64,000 nucleotides of DNA from Dyella jiangningensis (GTDB lineage Bacteria > Pseudomonadota > Gammaproteobacteria > Xanthomonadales > Rhodanobacteraceae), in the NCBI RefSeq assembly GCF_003264855.1, contig NZ_NFZS01000005.1, positions 241,603-305,602 on the forward strand. The letters run 5' to 3'. The notes under the pieces are model-generated. The model searched no databases and had not been told where the DNA came from. It saw only the letters and a program-made list of their open reading frames with translations. How positions within the stretch are numbered: the stretch's first letter is position 1; every line of letters begins with the position of its first letter. The position numbers were made by a program, and so were the translations under genes. Of this stretch, positions 30,222 to 40,016 are shown piece after piece.

Positions 30222-31997
30222 ATGCCACGTCGGTGGCACCGCTTCACGCCATGGGCCGCGCTGGCGGCCATGGCGTTTTGCGTCACCATCCGACCATCGT
30301 TTGCCCAAACACACTCGGCGGATCTCGGCGTGCAGCTCGAACAGGCCGAGAGCCTGCGCACGGCGGACCACCCTCGTTTCCTGGCGCGCCTGAATCTGTT
30401 GCGCTCGCAGGCGGCCGCCATGTCCATGCGCGAGCGCTGGCATCTGCGCTACCTCGAGGCGTGGGAGGCCTCCTTCCAGGGCGACTACGTAAACGCGGAA
30501 CCGCGGCTCCGCGACGTCATCGACCACTCCGACGACCCGGCACTGGCCGTGAAGGCATCCGCCATCCTCATGGGCGACTGGGGCAGCAACAAGCGTTATG
30601 AAGAAGCCTTCGAGCTGGCCAACCAGCTCGTGGAGAAGCTCCCAGGCACACAGGACAAGCTCGCGCGCTTCGTGGCGCTTTCCTATCTCTCGCAGCTGCT
30701 GCGCTCGGCCGGCCAGTACGAACTGGCGGCGAACTACGCCCATGACATGGCGCAGGATCTCCCCGCGGGCGAAACCGCCTGCAAGCCGCTGGCCATGCGG
30801 ATCACCGCGCTGTACGAAACGCGCAAGCTGACGTCGTCCAGCCCCGAGCTGCAGGAGGCACTCGATGCCTGCCAGGCTGCGCGCGATTCGGTGTTCACCA
30901 ATGCGCTCTGGCTGGTTAAGAGTGACCTTCACCTCGACGAAAACGAGCCCCTGAAAGCGGTGCAACTGCTGCTTCGCATTGCTCCGTCCGTCCGCTCGGA
31001 CCAGTACTACTCCAACATGCTGACGACGCAGGTGCAGTTGGCGCAGGCCTACCTGAAGCTCGGCAAGGACGACGCGGCACGCAAGGCGGCGCAAGCGGCG
31101 CTGGCCCTGAGCGATCCCGGCGACATCAGCGAAACGCTGAGGGACGCCTATCGCGTGCTCTACAGCCTCGACAAGAAACAGGGCAACACGGCGGCGGCCT
31201 TGGCCGATTACGAGCATTACGTCGCGCAGGACGTCGGCTACCTCAACGACGTCAGCGCCAGAGCACTGGCCTACGCCATGGCCAAGCAACACGTGATCGT
31301 GCAGAAGCTGGAAACCGAGAAGCTCAGTCGCGAGAACAATATCCTTCGCCTGAAGCAGGCGCTTGACGCCAAGGCGGTCGAAACGATCCGTCTGTATGTC
31401 GTGTTGCTGCTCCTGGTGCTGGCATCCGCCGTCTTCTGGCTGTTGCGGCTCAAGCGATCGCAGCTTCATTTCAAGAAGCTGTCCTCCATCGATGGCCTCA
31501 CCGGCGTCTACAACCATCAGCACTTCATGGGCGAAGCCGGCAAGGCCCTGCACCTGCTGGAGCGAAGGCAGGGCATGGCGTGCCTGTTCTTCATCGACCT
31601 CGACAACTTCAAGCACATCAACGACACGCATGGCCACGCCACGGGCGACGCCGTCCTGCGGCGTACGGTGACCATCTGCCGGCAACAGCTGCGTCCCACC
31701 GATCTGTTCGGTCGCCTGGGCGGTGAGGAATTCGGCATCCTGCTGCTCGATTGCACGCGCGAACAGGGCATGAGGATCGCCGAACGCATTCGTCGCGCCA
31801 TCGACGTCGCCAAGCTGGAAGGCGATGCCGGCATCGTCACGTTCTCCGCCAGCGTCGGCCTTGCTTCCACCGAATACTGCGGCCACGACTTGCAGCGGCT
31901 GTGCAGGGAGGCGGATGCGGCGCTGTATCGCGCGAAACGCGCCGGCCGCAATCGTGTGGTGTCCGATACCGAAGAAGACGGGCTGGTCGAAGCCTGA
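30222..31997 (+). CDS. TPR - transmembrane - GGDEF diguanylate cyclase
   Basis: 591 aa. A signal peptide (ends SFAQ) is followed by a ~330-residue alpha-helical periplasmic region with TPR-like repeats (YEEAFELANQLVEKLPG, AQAYLKLGKDDAARKAAQAA, GNTAAALADYEHYV). Next come a coiled coil (KLETEKLSRENNILRLKQAL), one TM (LYVVLLLLVLASAVFWLLRL) and a GGDEF domain. The active site reads GRLGGEEFGILL, with SSIDGLTGVYNHQHFM, DLDNFKHINDTHGHATGDAVL and SVGLASTEYCG, so cyclase activity is expected. No RXXD inhibitory site is obvious before GGEEF (the preceding residues are RPTDLFGRL, which does contain RPTD, so product inhibition is possible). It starts 6 bp after the candidate borosin precursor and is probably in the same transcript. 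Confidence 0.88.
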   Translation: MPRRWHRFTPWAALAAMAFCVTIRPSFAQTHSADLGVQLEQAESLRTADHPRFLARLNLLRSQAAAMSMRERWHLRYLEAWEASFQGDYVNAEPRLRDVIDHSDDPALAVKASAILMGDWGSNKRYEEAFELANQLVEKLPGTQDKLARFVALSYLSQLLRSAGQYELAANYAHDMAQDLPAGETACKPLAMRITALYETRKLTSSSPELQEALDACQAARDSVFTNALWLVKSDLHLDENEPLKAVQLLLRIAPSVRSDQYYSNMLTTQVQLAQAYLKLGKDDAARKAAQAALALSDPGDISETLRDAYRVLYSLDKKQGNTAAALADYEHYVAQDVGYLNDVSARALAYAMAKQHVIVQKLETEKLSRENNILRLKQALDAKAVETIRLYVVLLLLVLASAVFWLLRLKRSQLHFKKLSSIDGLTGVYNHQHFMGEAGKALHLLERRQGMACLFFIDLDNFKHINDTHGHATGDAVLRRTVTICRQQLRPTDLFGRLGGEEFGILLLDCTREQGMRIAERIRRAIDVAKLEGDAGIVTFSASVGLASTEYCGHDLQRLCREADAALYRAKRAGRNRVVSDTEEDGLVEA

Positions 31998-32054
31998 CGT
32001 GCATCGATACGCGCGCGCCATGCCTGCCGCACGCAGGCATGGCGCAACCATGCG

Positions 32055-33113
32055 CTACTTGATGCCGATCACCATCGAATCCGGTCCCAGCAGCGGCTCG
32101 ACGCGCACGTCGCGGAAGCCCGCGGCCGTCATCCACTCGCAGCATTCCTTGCCCGTGTAATCGAAGCCACCGGGTGTTTCGATCAGCATGTTGAGGCTCA
32201 TCAGCAGGCCGAAGGCGTTGTGTCTGCGCTCGTCGTCGATGATGGCGTCATACACGATCAGGCAACCGCCCGTCGGCAGCGCGTCGTAGCACTTGGCCAG
32301 CAGGGCCTGCTTCTGGTCGTAGTCCCAGTCATGCAGGATGTGGCCCATGATCAGCACGTCGGCCGACGGACAGGGGTCGTTGAAGAAATCGCCGGGATGG
32401 AAGCGCAGCCGATCCTGCAGGCCATGGGCTGCGACGTAGTCGTTGAACACCGGCGCCACCACCGGCAAGTCGAAGCCGCCGCCGCGCAGATGCGGATGTG
32501 CCTGCGCGATCTGCACGGGACACGCGCCCTGCGCCGCGCCGATGTCGATGAAGCTGCGGTAGTTCTCCCAGGGAAACTTCGTCGCGATGGCGCGGGCCGC
32601 ACCGAGGCTCACGCCGGTCATCGCCTGCAGGAAGCTGCGCAGCGACGCCTCATTGCGATAGAGCTCGTCGAAAGGCGACGCGCCATCCTTCGTCCGGTTC
32701 TGCGGCAGCCCGGTGCGTAGCGCGTCGGTGAGCGAACCCCAGTCCGCATAGAGGCGCGTCTCCATCATCTCCAGCAGGCCGCCCACGTAGCTCGGCTTCG
32801 CGCGGTCGAAGAAGAGGTCGGCATCCGGCGCATTGCGGTACTGGCCGTTGTCGCGCTCCAGCGCGCCCAACGCCACGAGCGTATCGAGGAAATCGCGGGA
32901 CGACCTGGGATGCAGGCCAAGCGCGCGCTCGAGTTGTTCCCTGCTGCGGCTGCCGCCTGCCAGCTGCGTGAACACGCCGAGTTCGACGGCGGAAAGCATG
33001 GCCTTGGAGGCCCAGAAACCCATGCCCAGCTGCAGCAGGCGATCGGGGGAAAGCGCTTGGTTAGCGGGAACAGCCACGGGTGTTTCACGAACTGCGTTCT
33101 GCGGGACTTGCAT
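32055..33113 (-). CDS. SAM-dependent O-methyltransferase (family 2, CrtF/hydroxyindole type)
   Basis: 352 aa from the ATG at 33111-33113, preceded by GGAGGG. An N-terminal winged-helix dimerisation domain ([40 protein letters not shown]) is followed by the Rossmann domain. The SAM motif [20 protein letters not shown] precedes [27 protein letters not shown] (catalytic His region) and ends [19 protein letters not shown]. It belongs with hydroxyneurosporene- and acetylserotonin-like O-methyltransferases, whose members methylate hydroxyls of small aromatic or isoprenoid compounds. It is convergent with the diguanylate cyclase gene. A link to the nearby borosin genes cannot be claimed from position alone. 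Confidence 0.85.
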   Translation of the reverse strand: MQVPQNAVRETPVAVPANQALSPDRLLQLGMGFWASKAMLSAVELGVFTQLAGGSRSREQLERALGLHPRSSRDFLDTLVALGALERDNGQYRNAPDADLFFDRAKPSYVGGLLEMMETRLYADWGSLTDALRTGLPQNRTKDGASPFDELYRNEASLRSFLQAMTGVSLGAARAIATKFPWENYRSFIDIGAAQGACPVQIAQAHPHLRGGGFDLPVVAPVFNDYVAAHGLQDRLRFHPGDFFNDPCPSADVLIMGHILHDWDYDQKQALLAKCYDALPTGGCLIVYDAIIDDERRHNAFGLLMSLNMLIETPGGFDYTGKECCEWMTAAGFRDVRVEPLLGPDSMVIGIK

Positions 33114-33345
33114 GGGACCCTCCGGGGTAGACGCGTCGTACAGCGCCAACCCCTGGATCAAAGGCGCGTTCCGTATCACGTGCGTTGTTGTGGAGCGCAG
33201 AATCTATCGCCAGGTTCTTGCGCAAAAAACACAACTTTCGACGGTCTACGAACGTCATAGGTCCTAGGTCATGGTCCAGGCGGCCCCGGTTCGTTGGGTG
33301 CCATGGCAGCCATGTCTATGGCACGCCATGGCACCTTCGCGCGGT

Positions 33346-33960
33346 TTACGGCGCCTTGCTGCCGTTCAACTGCTCCACGATGGCGAGCGACTTCGCCACG
33401 TGTTCCTGCGGATGCAGGTGATCGGCTTCCGAGTCGAACACCGCGGCGATCTTGCCGTCGCGACCGATCACGAACGTGGTGCGCGAGATGAAGCCGTGAT
33501 CGATCACGGCACCCTGCACGTCCTTCGCGCCCGGCACGGCAGCAGACATCTTCAGGTCGTACGACGCGGCGATCTTGCCCGCGGGATCGGACGCGATCGG
33601 GAACTTGCCCGCGCAGAAGTTCGGATCGGCCGAGAACTTGTTGAGCCGCTGGATGCTGTCGGCCGACACGCCGATGATCGTCGCGCCCGCCGCCTGGAAC
33701 TTCGCCGCCTCGGTGGCGAAGGCATGCGCCTCGACATCGCAGCCGCCGGTATAGGCGGACGGGAAGAAGTACACGACGACCGGTCCGTTCTTGAGGGCGT
33801 CCGCGAGCGAGATATCGGAGGCCTTGCCGTCCTTGCTGGCCTGGGCGGTGAACGCGGGCGCGGCCGTGCCCTGGCTCAATGCGGCGAATGCGGGCGACGC
33901 CACCAGCGCGCCAGCTACCAGGGCTCCCGTTGCCAGCGACACTACAAGACGCTTGTTCAT
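33346..33960 (-). CDS. Periplasmic peroxiredoxin (AhpC/TSA, Bcp-like)
   Basis: 204 aa from MNKRLVVSLATGALVAGALV (ATG at 33958-33960), a clear signal peptide ending AFA. The mature protein has the thioredoxin-fold peroxiredoxin pattern: GTAAPAFTAQ, VVVYFFPSAYTGGCDVEAHA with the peroxidatic Cys in a TGGC variant of the usual T-P-G-C, then IIGVSADSIQRLNKF. A second Cys (DPNFCAGKFPIASD) may resolve the disulfide. The conserved Arg is in ISRTTFVIGRDGKI. It should reduce peroxides in the periplasm. The Pro-to-Gly change beside the active Cys is unusual for Bcp, though tolerated in some exported members. Confidence 0.82.
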   Translation of the reverse strand: MNKRLVVSLATGALVAGALVASPAFAALSQGTAAPAFTAQASKDGKASDISLADALKNGPVVVYFFPSAYTGGCDVEAHAFATEAAKFQAAGATIIGVSADSIQRLNKFSADPNFCAGKFPIASDPAGKIAASYDLKMSAAVPGAKDVQGAVIDHGFISRTTFVIGRDGKIAAVFDSEADHLHPQEHVAKSLAIVEQLNGSKAP

Positions 33961-34234
33961 TGCTTCATCCTCGACATGCTTATGGAAGGAACTGCGCGAA
34001 AGTTGGATCCGGCGGGCCATCCAGGCTTCCGGCCGGGCCGCTCCTTCGGCCTCGTTGGGACTGACGCGTCCATGGCAGCGGATCATTCTTGGGCCACTGA
34101 TCCGAGGTGGGTGCCCGTGCAGCCCGCAAAGGTTGCATTTCCCGATGCCGCCGGACGCCGCGTGAACACACGTCGCTCGGCGAGCATGTGCCTCATCGGG
34201 ACCGGAAGCAATCCACGGCGGGAAGCGTCACAGC

Positions 34235-35110
34235 TCAGTTCGCTGGCGAGGCGGGTCTGGTTACGCTCAGGGCGGTGCCGGCCGCCGCCACGATGATGGC
34301 GAGGATGGCCAGCCATTGAAGCGGGCTGAGTCGCTCGCCCAGCAAGGTGACACCCGCCAGCGCCGCGACCGCGGGTTCCAGGCTCAGCAAGGTACTGAAG
34401 GTGCGGGCCGGCAGGCGGGTCATCGACACCATCTCCAACGAATACGGCAGCGCTGAACTCAGCAGCGCCACGCCGAGCGCGTAGGGCAACAACGCCGGCG
34501 ACAGCAGCGTGGCGCCGGCGTGCGCGACACCGAAGGGAATCGCCACCAGCGCGCCGATCGAGGTACCCAGCGTCACCGCGTCGGCGCCGTAGGTCGCACC
34601 GGCCTTCTTGCCGAACACGATATACAGCGCCCAGCCCACGCCGGCCGCCAGCGCATAGGCCACGCCCATCGGATCGAGCGCATGCGCCTCCCCGCGCAAC
34701 GGCAGCAGCAACAGCAGGCCGGCGACCACCAGGGCGATCCACACGAAATCGACCCAGCGGCGCGAGGTGGCCATCGCCAGCGCCAGCGGGCCGGTGAATT
34801 CCAGCGCCACTGCGATGCCGAGCGGAATCGTGCGCAACGACAGGTAGAACACGAGGTTCATCACGCCCATCGAGAGGCCGTAGCCCCACAACGCCCATCG
34901 GTCGCGGCGACTGCCCCAACGTCGCCATGGCCGCCGCCACAGCAGGAGGATCAATGCGCTGAGCCCCAGTCGATACGCCGTCGCGCCCTGTGCGCCCACC
35001 TGCGGAAACAGATGCTTGGCCAGCGAGGCGCCGCACTGGTACGACACCATGGCGATCAGCAGCGTGCCAATCGCAAGCGCCATCTGGGCAACGTTGGAAC
35101 GTGACGACAT
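34235..35110 (-). CDS. rhtA: EamA/DMT-family exporter, RhtA-like
   Basis: 291 aa from [15 protein letters not shown] (ATG at 35108-35110). Ten predicted TM segments in two EamA halves: [19 protein letters not shown] early, then [34 protein letters not shown], and the RhtA-type [20 protein letters not shown] and [20 protein letters not shown]. These blocks and the length (E. coli RhtA has 295 aa) fit the threonine/homoserine exporter subgroup, which sits in the inner membrane. It is divergent from selD, with 142 bp between the starts. Confidence 0.87.
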   Translation of the reverse strand: MSSRSNVAQMALAIGTLLIAMVSYQCGASLAKHLFPQVGAQGATAYRLGLSALILLLWRRPWRRWGSRRDRWALWGYGLSMGVMNLVFYLSLRTIPLGIAVALEFTGPLALAMATSRRWVDFVWIALVVAGLLLLLPLRGEAHALDPMGVAYALAAGVGWALYIVFGKKAGATYGADAVTLGTSIGALVAIPFGVAHAGATLLSPALLPYALGVALLSSALPYSLEMVSMTRLPARTFSTLLSLEPAVAALAGVTLLGERLSPLQWLAILAIIVAAAGTALSVTRPASPAN

Positions 35111-35252
35111 GGGCGCGCGGCCGGAACAGGGACGGGCCTTCCATGATGCCAGCATGCGCGCCCCGCACCTATCACCGTTCGCGTCGTGGCTTCACACGGC
35201 TTTTCGCTATGCTCGGGACACTGGCCGCTGCGCCATCGGCACAGGAGTTCGC

Positions 35253-36293
35253 ATGACCTCCGTTCGTCTGACCGACCTCGCCCACGGCGGCGGCTGCGGC
35301 TGCAAGCTCGCGCCTTCCGTGCTCCAGCAACTGCTCGCCGACAAGGCCGCCGCGATGCCGTTCGCGGGGCTGCTGGTGGGCACGGAAACAGGCGACGACG
35401 CCGCGGTTTGGCAGGTGGACGAGCGCACCTGCGTCATCGCCACCACCGACTTCTTCATGCCCGTGGTGGACGATCCCTACGACTTCGGCCGCATCGCCGC
35501 CACCAACGCGTTGTCGGACGTCTATGCGATGGGCGGCAAGCCCATCATGGCGCTGGCCATCCTCGGCATGCCGCTGGACAAGCTCGACGTCGATACCGTC
35601 CGCAACATCCTCGCGGGCGGCGAGGCCATCTGCAGGGAGGCCGGTATTCCGGTGGCGGGTGGTCATTCGATTGATTCGGCCGAACCGATCTACGGGCTCG
35701 CCGCGATCGGCTTGTGCGCGCCAGCGGAGCTCCGCCGCAACGCCACGGCACGAGCCGGCGACACCATCATCCTCACCAAGGGCATCGGCGTCGGCATCTA
35801 CTCGGCCGCCTTCAAGAAACGGGCGCTGCCCGCGGACGCGTACGACGAAATGCTGGCCTCGACCACCCTGCTCAATCGCATCGGCCATGAACTGGCGAAA
35901 GACGACGACGTGCACGCCATCACCGACGTGACCGGCTTCGGCCTGCTCGGGCATGCGCTGGAAATGGCGCGTGGCAGCGGCGTGCGGTTGCGCATTGAGC
36001 AGTCGAGCCTTCCCTTCTTCACGCAGGCGGAAGCGCTGGCGCAAGCGGGCTACATCACCGGCGCATCGAAGCGGAACTGGAACAGCTACGGCGACGGCGT
36101 CACCCTGCCCGCCGACCTGCCGGAATGGCGCCGCGCGCTGCTCACCGACCCACAGACGTCAGGCGGACTGCTGGTGGCGTGCAAGGCGGAAAAAGCCTCG
36201 GCCATCCGCGACAGGATCGAAGCCGCGGGCTATCCGGACGCGCGCATCATCGGCTCGGCGGTGGCGGTTACGCCGGGCATCGACATCGTGTGA
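35253..36293 (+). CDS. selD: Selenide, water dikinase (selenophosphate synthase)
   Basis: 346 aa from the ATG at 35253; GGAG lies 6 nt upstream. The N-terminus [17 protein letters not shown] has the catalytic Cys17-Lys18 pair; this form uses Cys rather than Sec. [30 protein letters not shown] and [14 protein letters not shown] are typical AIRS-fold blocks. It makes selenophosphate from selenide and ATP in the cytoplasm. That product is needed by SelA for Sec-tRNA and by SelU for tRNA wobble modification. It points towards and ends 17 bp before the tRNA-Sec gene, opposite selA-selB. Confidence 0.95.
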   Translation: MTSVRLTDLAHGGGCGCKLAPSVLQQLLADKAAAMPFAGLLVGTETGDDAAVWQVDERTCVIATTDFFMPVVDDPYDFGRIAATNALSDVYAMGGKPIMALAILGMPLDKLDVDTVRNILAGGEAICREAGIPVAGGHSIDSAEPIYGLAAIGLCAPAELRRNATARAGDTIILTKGIGVGIYSAAFKKRALPADAYDEMLASTTLLNRIGHELAKDDDVHAITDVTGFGLLGHALEMARGSGVRLRIEQSSLPFFTQAEALAQAGYITGASKRNWNSYGDGVTLPADLPEWRRALLTDPQTSGGLLVACKAEKASAIRDRIEAAGYPDARIIGSAVAVTPGIDIV

Positions 36294-36309
36294 GCGAGCC
36301 GCCGATGAC

Positions 36310-36406
36310 TGGCGGAAGAGAGTGGGAGTCGAACCCACCCGAGACAGTCTTACCTGCCTCACCCGGATTTGAAGTCCGGACGCCCCACCGGAGACGATTC
36401 TCTTCC
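36310..36406 (-). tRNA. selC: tRNA-Sec (anticodon UCA)
   Basis: 97 nt including an encoded CCA end. The 5' end GGAAGAGA pairs with TCTCTTCC for the 8-bp acceptor stem typical of tRNA-Sec. GGTGGGGCGTCCGGACTTCA holds the D-arm and the anticodon TCA in CTTCAAA. A long variable arm and GGTTCGACTCC (T loop) follow, with discriminator G then CCA. It closely matches bacterial selC. The first 48 nt overlap the 3' end of selB on the same strand, so it is probably processed from the selA-selB transcript or made from a promoter inside selB. Confidence 0.96.
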
Positions 36407-38353
36407 TTGCGGCAAAACGGGTGCGGGAACGGGTCCGAACACGTCGAGGTACCGTGCCTGGACCCTGCGCAAGGTGCCCCGGTTGAGCGTGACACCCTGG
36501 CGGTCGAAGAATTCTAGTATCTGGATGGCGACCTTTCGACCATTGTCGAGGCGGTCGCGGAACTGCGCGGCGGTGAATCGTCCATCCGTTGCCCGCGCCG
36601 CGATGTCGGTGGCGATCAGCACCATCTCGTGCGTGGTCGTGCGCAGGAAAAAATGATCGTGCGCCACCTCGTCGACCAGCCCCAGTCGCGCGGCGAACTT
36701 CAGCAGCTGCCGGACATCCTGCTCCGGCCGCTTGAGCACGCCGGCGATGTCGCGCACGCGCGGCGGGCGAAAGCGGACATCGCCGCCGATCAGCGGCGAC
36801 ATCAGGCGCCACTGCAGTTCGCGCTCCGGGCCCAGTTGCACGGCATGGCTGGCGAGCCTTACGAAGCCGCCATCGCGCACGACATGCCCGGCAAGGTCAG
36901 GGTGCTGCAGCGCCAGCGCGAACGCAGCCGCAGGCAGTCGAGGCTGCAGCGCCAGCCGCAGTTTCTCGCGCACCACGCCCTGCACGTCCGGGTGGGAAGC
37001 ATGGAACGCTTCCAGGTACTCGACCAGGTGCGCCACCAGCCGCTCCCAATGCGGTCGCGCCATGGCGATGCGTTGATCATCGGCATCGAACAACATCGGT
37101 GAAAGTGCGGCCAGCGTGTCCTCGATCCATGCCTCGGACAGTGCGCGGTCGCGCGCAAAGGCCCGCAGGTCCCACGCATGCGGCGGCGTGTCGAGCAGGG
37201 CGGCGAAGGCGCGCTGCGGGTCATCGATCGCCAGCGCCGCACGCTGGGCGACGCGCGCATCGGTACGGCGTTGCCGCGATGGCGCGCGCAGGTCGATGAA
37301 GTGGCCGCCGCCCATCGTGCGCTGGGCCGACACGTCGCGCAGCACGAAGCGGTCGAGCACCGCGGCGGCGATTGGCCGCTCGAGCACGAGCTGGACGTCC
37401 GCCATGTCGCCCGGTTGCAGCGTGCCTTCTTCGAGCAACACGATGCGGACGCCGACCTCCGCCGCCGCGTGATGCAGTCGCGCGGGAAACCACTGGCCGA
37501 TCGGCCGGGGTTCGCCGGCCAGGAGATGCAGCCGCGCGTCGATGCGATCGGTGGGCGCATGCAACGATGGATCGACCACCATGTCGCCGCGATGGATCGC
37601 CTCCTTGCTGATGTCCTCGCCCACCAGGTTGAGTGCGCAGCGATCGCCGGCGCGACCGATCTCCATCGGCTGGTTCTGCGCATGCAGCGAACGCACGCGT
37701 GCGCTGAGGCCCGAGGGGCTGAGCATCACCGGGTCCTTCATGCGCACGATGCCCGACAGCACGGTGCCGGTCACCACCACGCCGATGCCGGTCAGGATGA
37801 ACACGCGGTCGATGGCAAGGCGAAAGCGGCCTTCCGCCGCGCGCTCGCCCAGCGTGTGCGCCTCGACGGCCAGCCGGTCGCGCAACGCCTCGATGCCCGC
37901 GCCCGTGAGCGTGGATACCGGCAGGATGTCCGCGTTTTCCAGCACCGTTCCCGCGATGGCTCCGCGGATCTGCGCGGCCACGTCGGCGAGGCGCTCCGGC
38001 GTGGCGAGGTCGGCCTTGGTCAGCGCGACGATCCCGCGGCGGACATGCAGCAGGTCGAGGATCGCCAGGTGCTCCCGCGTCTGCGGCATCACGCCGTCAT
38101 CGGCAGCCACCACCAGCAGCGCGACATCGATGCCGCTGGCGCCAGCCACCATGGTGTGCACGAAGCGCTCATGGCCGGGCACATCCACAAAACCGACCAC
38201 GGAACCGTTGTCCATCGGCAGATAGGCAAAGCCGAGGTCGATGGTGATGCCGCGGGCCTTTTCTTCCTTCAGCCTATCGGTGTCGACACCGGTCAGGGCT
38301 TTGACCAGCGAGGTCTTGCCGTGGTCGATATGCCCTGCGGTGCCGACGATCAT
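36359..38353 (-). CDS. selB: Selenocysteine-specific elongation factor
   Basis: 664 aa. A GTPase domain opens the protein: [20 protein letters not shown] (G1), [13 protein letters not shown] (G2), [17 protein letters not shown] (G3) and ALTKADL (G4). EF-Tu-like domains 2-3 follow, then four C-terminal winged helices that bind the SECIS hairpin, the last being [20 protein letters not shown]. It carries Sec-tRNA to the ribosome at UGA. The ATG overlaps the selA stop (ATGA). The final ~15 residues ([14 protein letters not shown]) are encoded inside the tRNA-Sec gene, lie beyond the last winged helix and are likely a dispensable tail. The start is supported by the coupled overlap. Confidence 0.95.
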   Translation of the reverse strand: MIVGTAGHIDHGKTSLVKALTGVDTDRLKEEKARGITIDLGFAYLPMDNGSVVGFVDVPGHERFVHTMVAGASGIDVALLVVAADDGVMPQTREHLAILDLLHVRRGIVALTKADLATPERLADVAAQIRGAIAGTVLENADILPVSTLTGAGIEALRDRLAVEAHTLGERAAEGRFRLAIDRVFILTGIGVVVTGTVLSGIVRMKDPVMLSPSGLSARVRSLHAQNQPMEIGRAGDRCALNLVGEDISKEAIHRGDMVVDPSLHAPTDRIDARLHLLAGEPRPIGQWFPARLHHAAAEVGVRIVLLEEGTLQPGDMADVQLVLERPIAAAVLDRFVLRDVSAQRTMGGGHFIDLRAPSRQRRTDARVAQRAALAIDDPQRAFAALLDTPPHAWDLRAFARDRALSEAWIEDTLAALSPMLFDADDQRIAMARPHWERLVAHLVEYLEAFHASHPDVQGVVREKLRLALQPRLPAAAFALALQHPDLAGHVVRDGGFVRLASHAVQLGPERELQWRLMSPLIGGDVRFRPPRVRDIAGVLKRPEQDVRQLLKFAARLGLVDEVAHDHFFLRTTTHEMVLIATDIAARATDGRFTAAQFRDRLDNGRKVAIQILEFFDRQGVTLNRGTLRRVQARYLDVFGPVPAPVLPQGRESSPVGRPDFKSG

Positions 38354-39771
38354 GGGATGTCCGCCAGATCGGTGGCGTCGAGTTGCGCCAGCGCATCGAG
38401 GAATGCGTCCTCGTCCGCCTCGGCGAGGCAGCGCAGATCCAGCCGAAGGGCGCCATCGGCGATGCGGCCGATGATGGGCCGCGCCAGCACGCGCAGCGAT
38501 GCCGCGAGTTGCTCCAGCGCGCGCTGGCTGCCGCGCGAACGGATCAGCAGCGCGGTGCTGGCCAAGGTGTCCAGCGGCAAGGCGCCCGAACCGACCTGGC
38601 TGAGGCAATCGCCCACCTCGATCGCGAAGAGATCGCCGAGACGTTCGGCCACGGCCGGCTGGAGACGCTGAGCCTGCGCGTCGATGTCGGCCTTGTCCCG
38701 CGCAAGGAATCGCAGCGTGGGCAAGCGTTCGGCCAGCCGATCGGGGTCGCGGTAGAGCTGGAGCGTCGCCTCGATGGCGGCGAGCCGCACCTTGTCCACG
38801 CGCAGCGCGCGCTTGAGCGGATTGCGGTTGACCTGTTCGATCAGCGCGCGGTCGCCCACGATGAAGCCCGCCTGCGGCCCGCCCAGCAACTTGTCGCCGG
38901 AGAACGTCACCAGTCGCGCGCCCTCTTCCACCGCTTCGCGCACGGTGGGCTCCTTCACGAGGCCGTAGGCGGAGAGGTCGACCAGGCTGCCGGAGCCCAG
39001 GTCGTTCAACAGCGGCACGCCGATCGCATCGCACAGGGTGGCGAGTTCGCGCGCGCCGACCTCCGCGGTGAAACCCTGGATGCGGTAGTTGGACGTATGC
39101 ACCTTCAGCACGAGGCCCGTGTGCTCGTTGAGTGCGTTGCGATAGTCCGCCGGATGCGTGCGGTTGGTGGTGCCCACTTCCACCATGCGCGCGCCGGCAC
39201 GGACCATGATGTCCGGCATGCGGAACGCGCCGCCGATTTCGATCAGCTCGCCGCGCGACACCACCGCCTCGCGCCCCAGCGCGAAGGTGTTGAGGCACAG
39301 CAGTACCGCCGCCGCATTGTTGTTGACGACGGTGGCGTCTTCGGCGCCGGTCAACTCGCACAGCAGGCCGCGCAGGTGATCGTCACGCTCGCCGCGTACG
39401 CCATCGATGAGGTCGAATTCGAGCGCCACCGCATGGCGCATCGCTTCCACCGCCGCCTCGACCGCCGTCTCGGCGAACACGGCGCGTCCGAGATTGGTGT
39501 GCAGCACCGTGCCGGTGAGATTGAACAGCGGACGCAGGCCGGGCAGGCACGCTTGCAGCAGTTCGCCGGCACGCAGGGCGAGATCGGCCGCGGTGGGCGC
39601 CTCGACCGGGGCGATGCGCAGGACTTCGCGCGCCTCGTCGATGACCTGGCGAATGGCGTCGGTGGTGACGGCACGTCCGTGGCGTTCCACCAGCGATGCG
39701 GCCTCGACGGTCGCCAGGACGGCGGCCACCGCAGGCAGGCGGCGCAGCAGATTGACCTCGGATTCGGCCAT
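38350..39771 (-). CDS. selA: L-seryl-tRNA(Sec) selenium transferase
   Basis: 473 aa from [19 protein letters not shown] (ATG at 39769-39771); the frame reaches 39960 but without homology. PLP fold-type [75 protein letters not shown] and the PLP lysine in [15 protein letters not shown] (Lys294). It converts Ser-tRNA(Sec) to Sec-tRNA(Sec) with selenophosphate. It is followed by selB in an ATGA overlap. Confidence 0.96.
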   Translation of the reverse strand: MAESEVNLLRRLPAVAAVLATVEAASLVERHGRAVTTDAIRQVIDEAREVLRIAPVEAPTAADLALRAGELLQACLPGLRPLFNLTGTVLHTNLGRAVFAETAVEAAVEAMRHAVALEFDLIDGVRGERDDHLRGLLCELTGAEDATVVNNNAAAVLLCLNTFALGREAVVSRGELIEIGGAFRMPDIMVRAGARMVEVGTTNRTHPADYRNALNEHTGLVLKVHTSNYRIQGFTAEVGARELATLCDAIGVPLLNDLGSGSLVDLSAYGLVKEPTVREAVEEGARLVTFSGDKLLGGPQAGFIVGDRALIEQVNRNPLKRALRVDKVRLAAIEATLQLYRDPDRLAERLPTLRFLARDKADIDAQAQRLQPAVAERLGDLFAIEVGDCLSQVGSGALPLDTLASTALLIRSRGSQRALEQLAASLRVLARPIIGRIADGALRLDLRCLAEADEDAFLDALAQLDATDLADIP

Positions 39772-40016
39772 GACGCTCCATCCAGCGCATCGCCGCTTCG
39801 TGCGGCAATGCCGACTATGCTGCGTTGCCGACCAAGCAAGGGTCAAGGCAGGCGCACGCAGGATGACGCCACCTTCACGCGGTCGCATGCTTGGATGCAC
39901 CGGGCGGCGCTCGCGGCCGCTCAATCCCTGCCCCTCTGCAGTGCGTCCGGCCTGCAGCACGGGGGCGATCTCGTGCCCTGTAGGGCCCTGATGTCCGCTA
40001 CCCCGCAGGGGGATCC

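Noticed and set aside
36310..36406. tRNA-Sec as the attachment site of a genomic island
   Set aside because: No integrase gene and no repeat of the tRNA 3' end seen in the window; the overlap with selB is not what island insertion leaves.
36359..39361. A 1000-codon frame that would fuse a selA-overlapping part to selB
   Set aside because: The first third is out of frame with SelA; SelB begins at [14 protein letters not shown] (38353) with an ATGA overlap.
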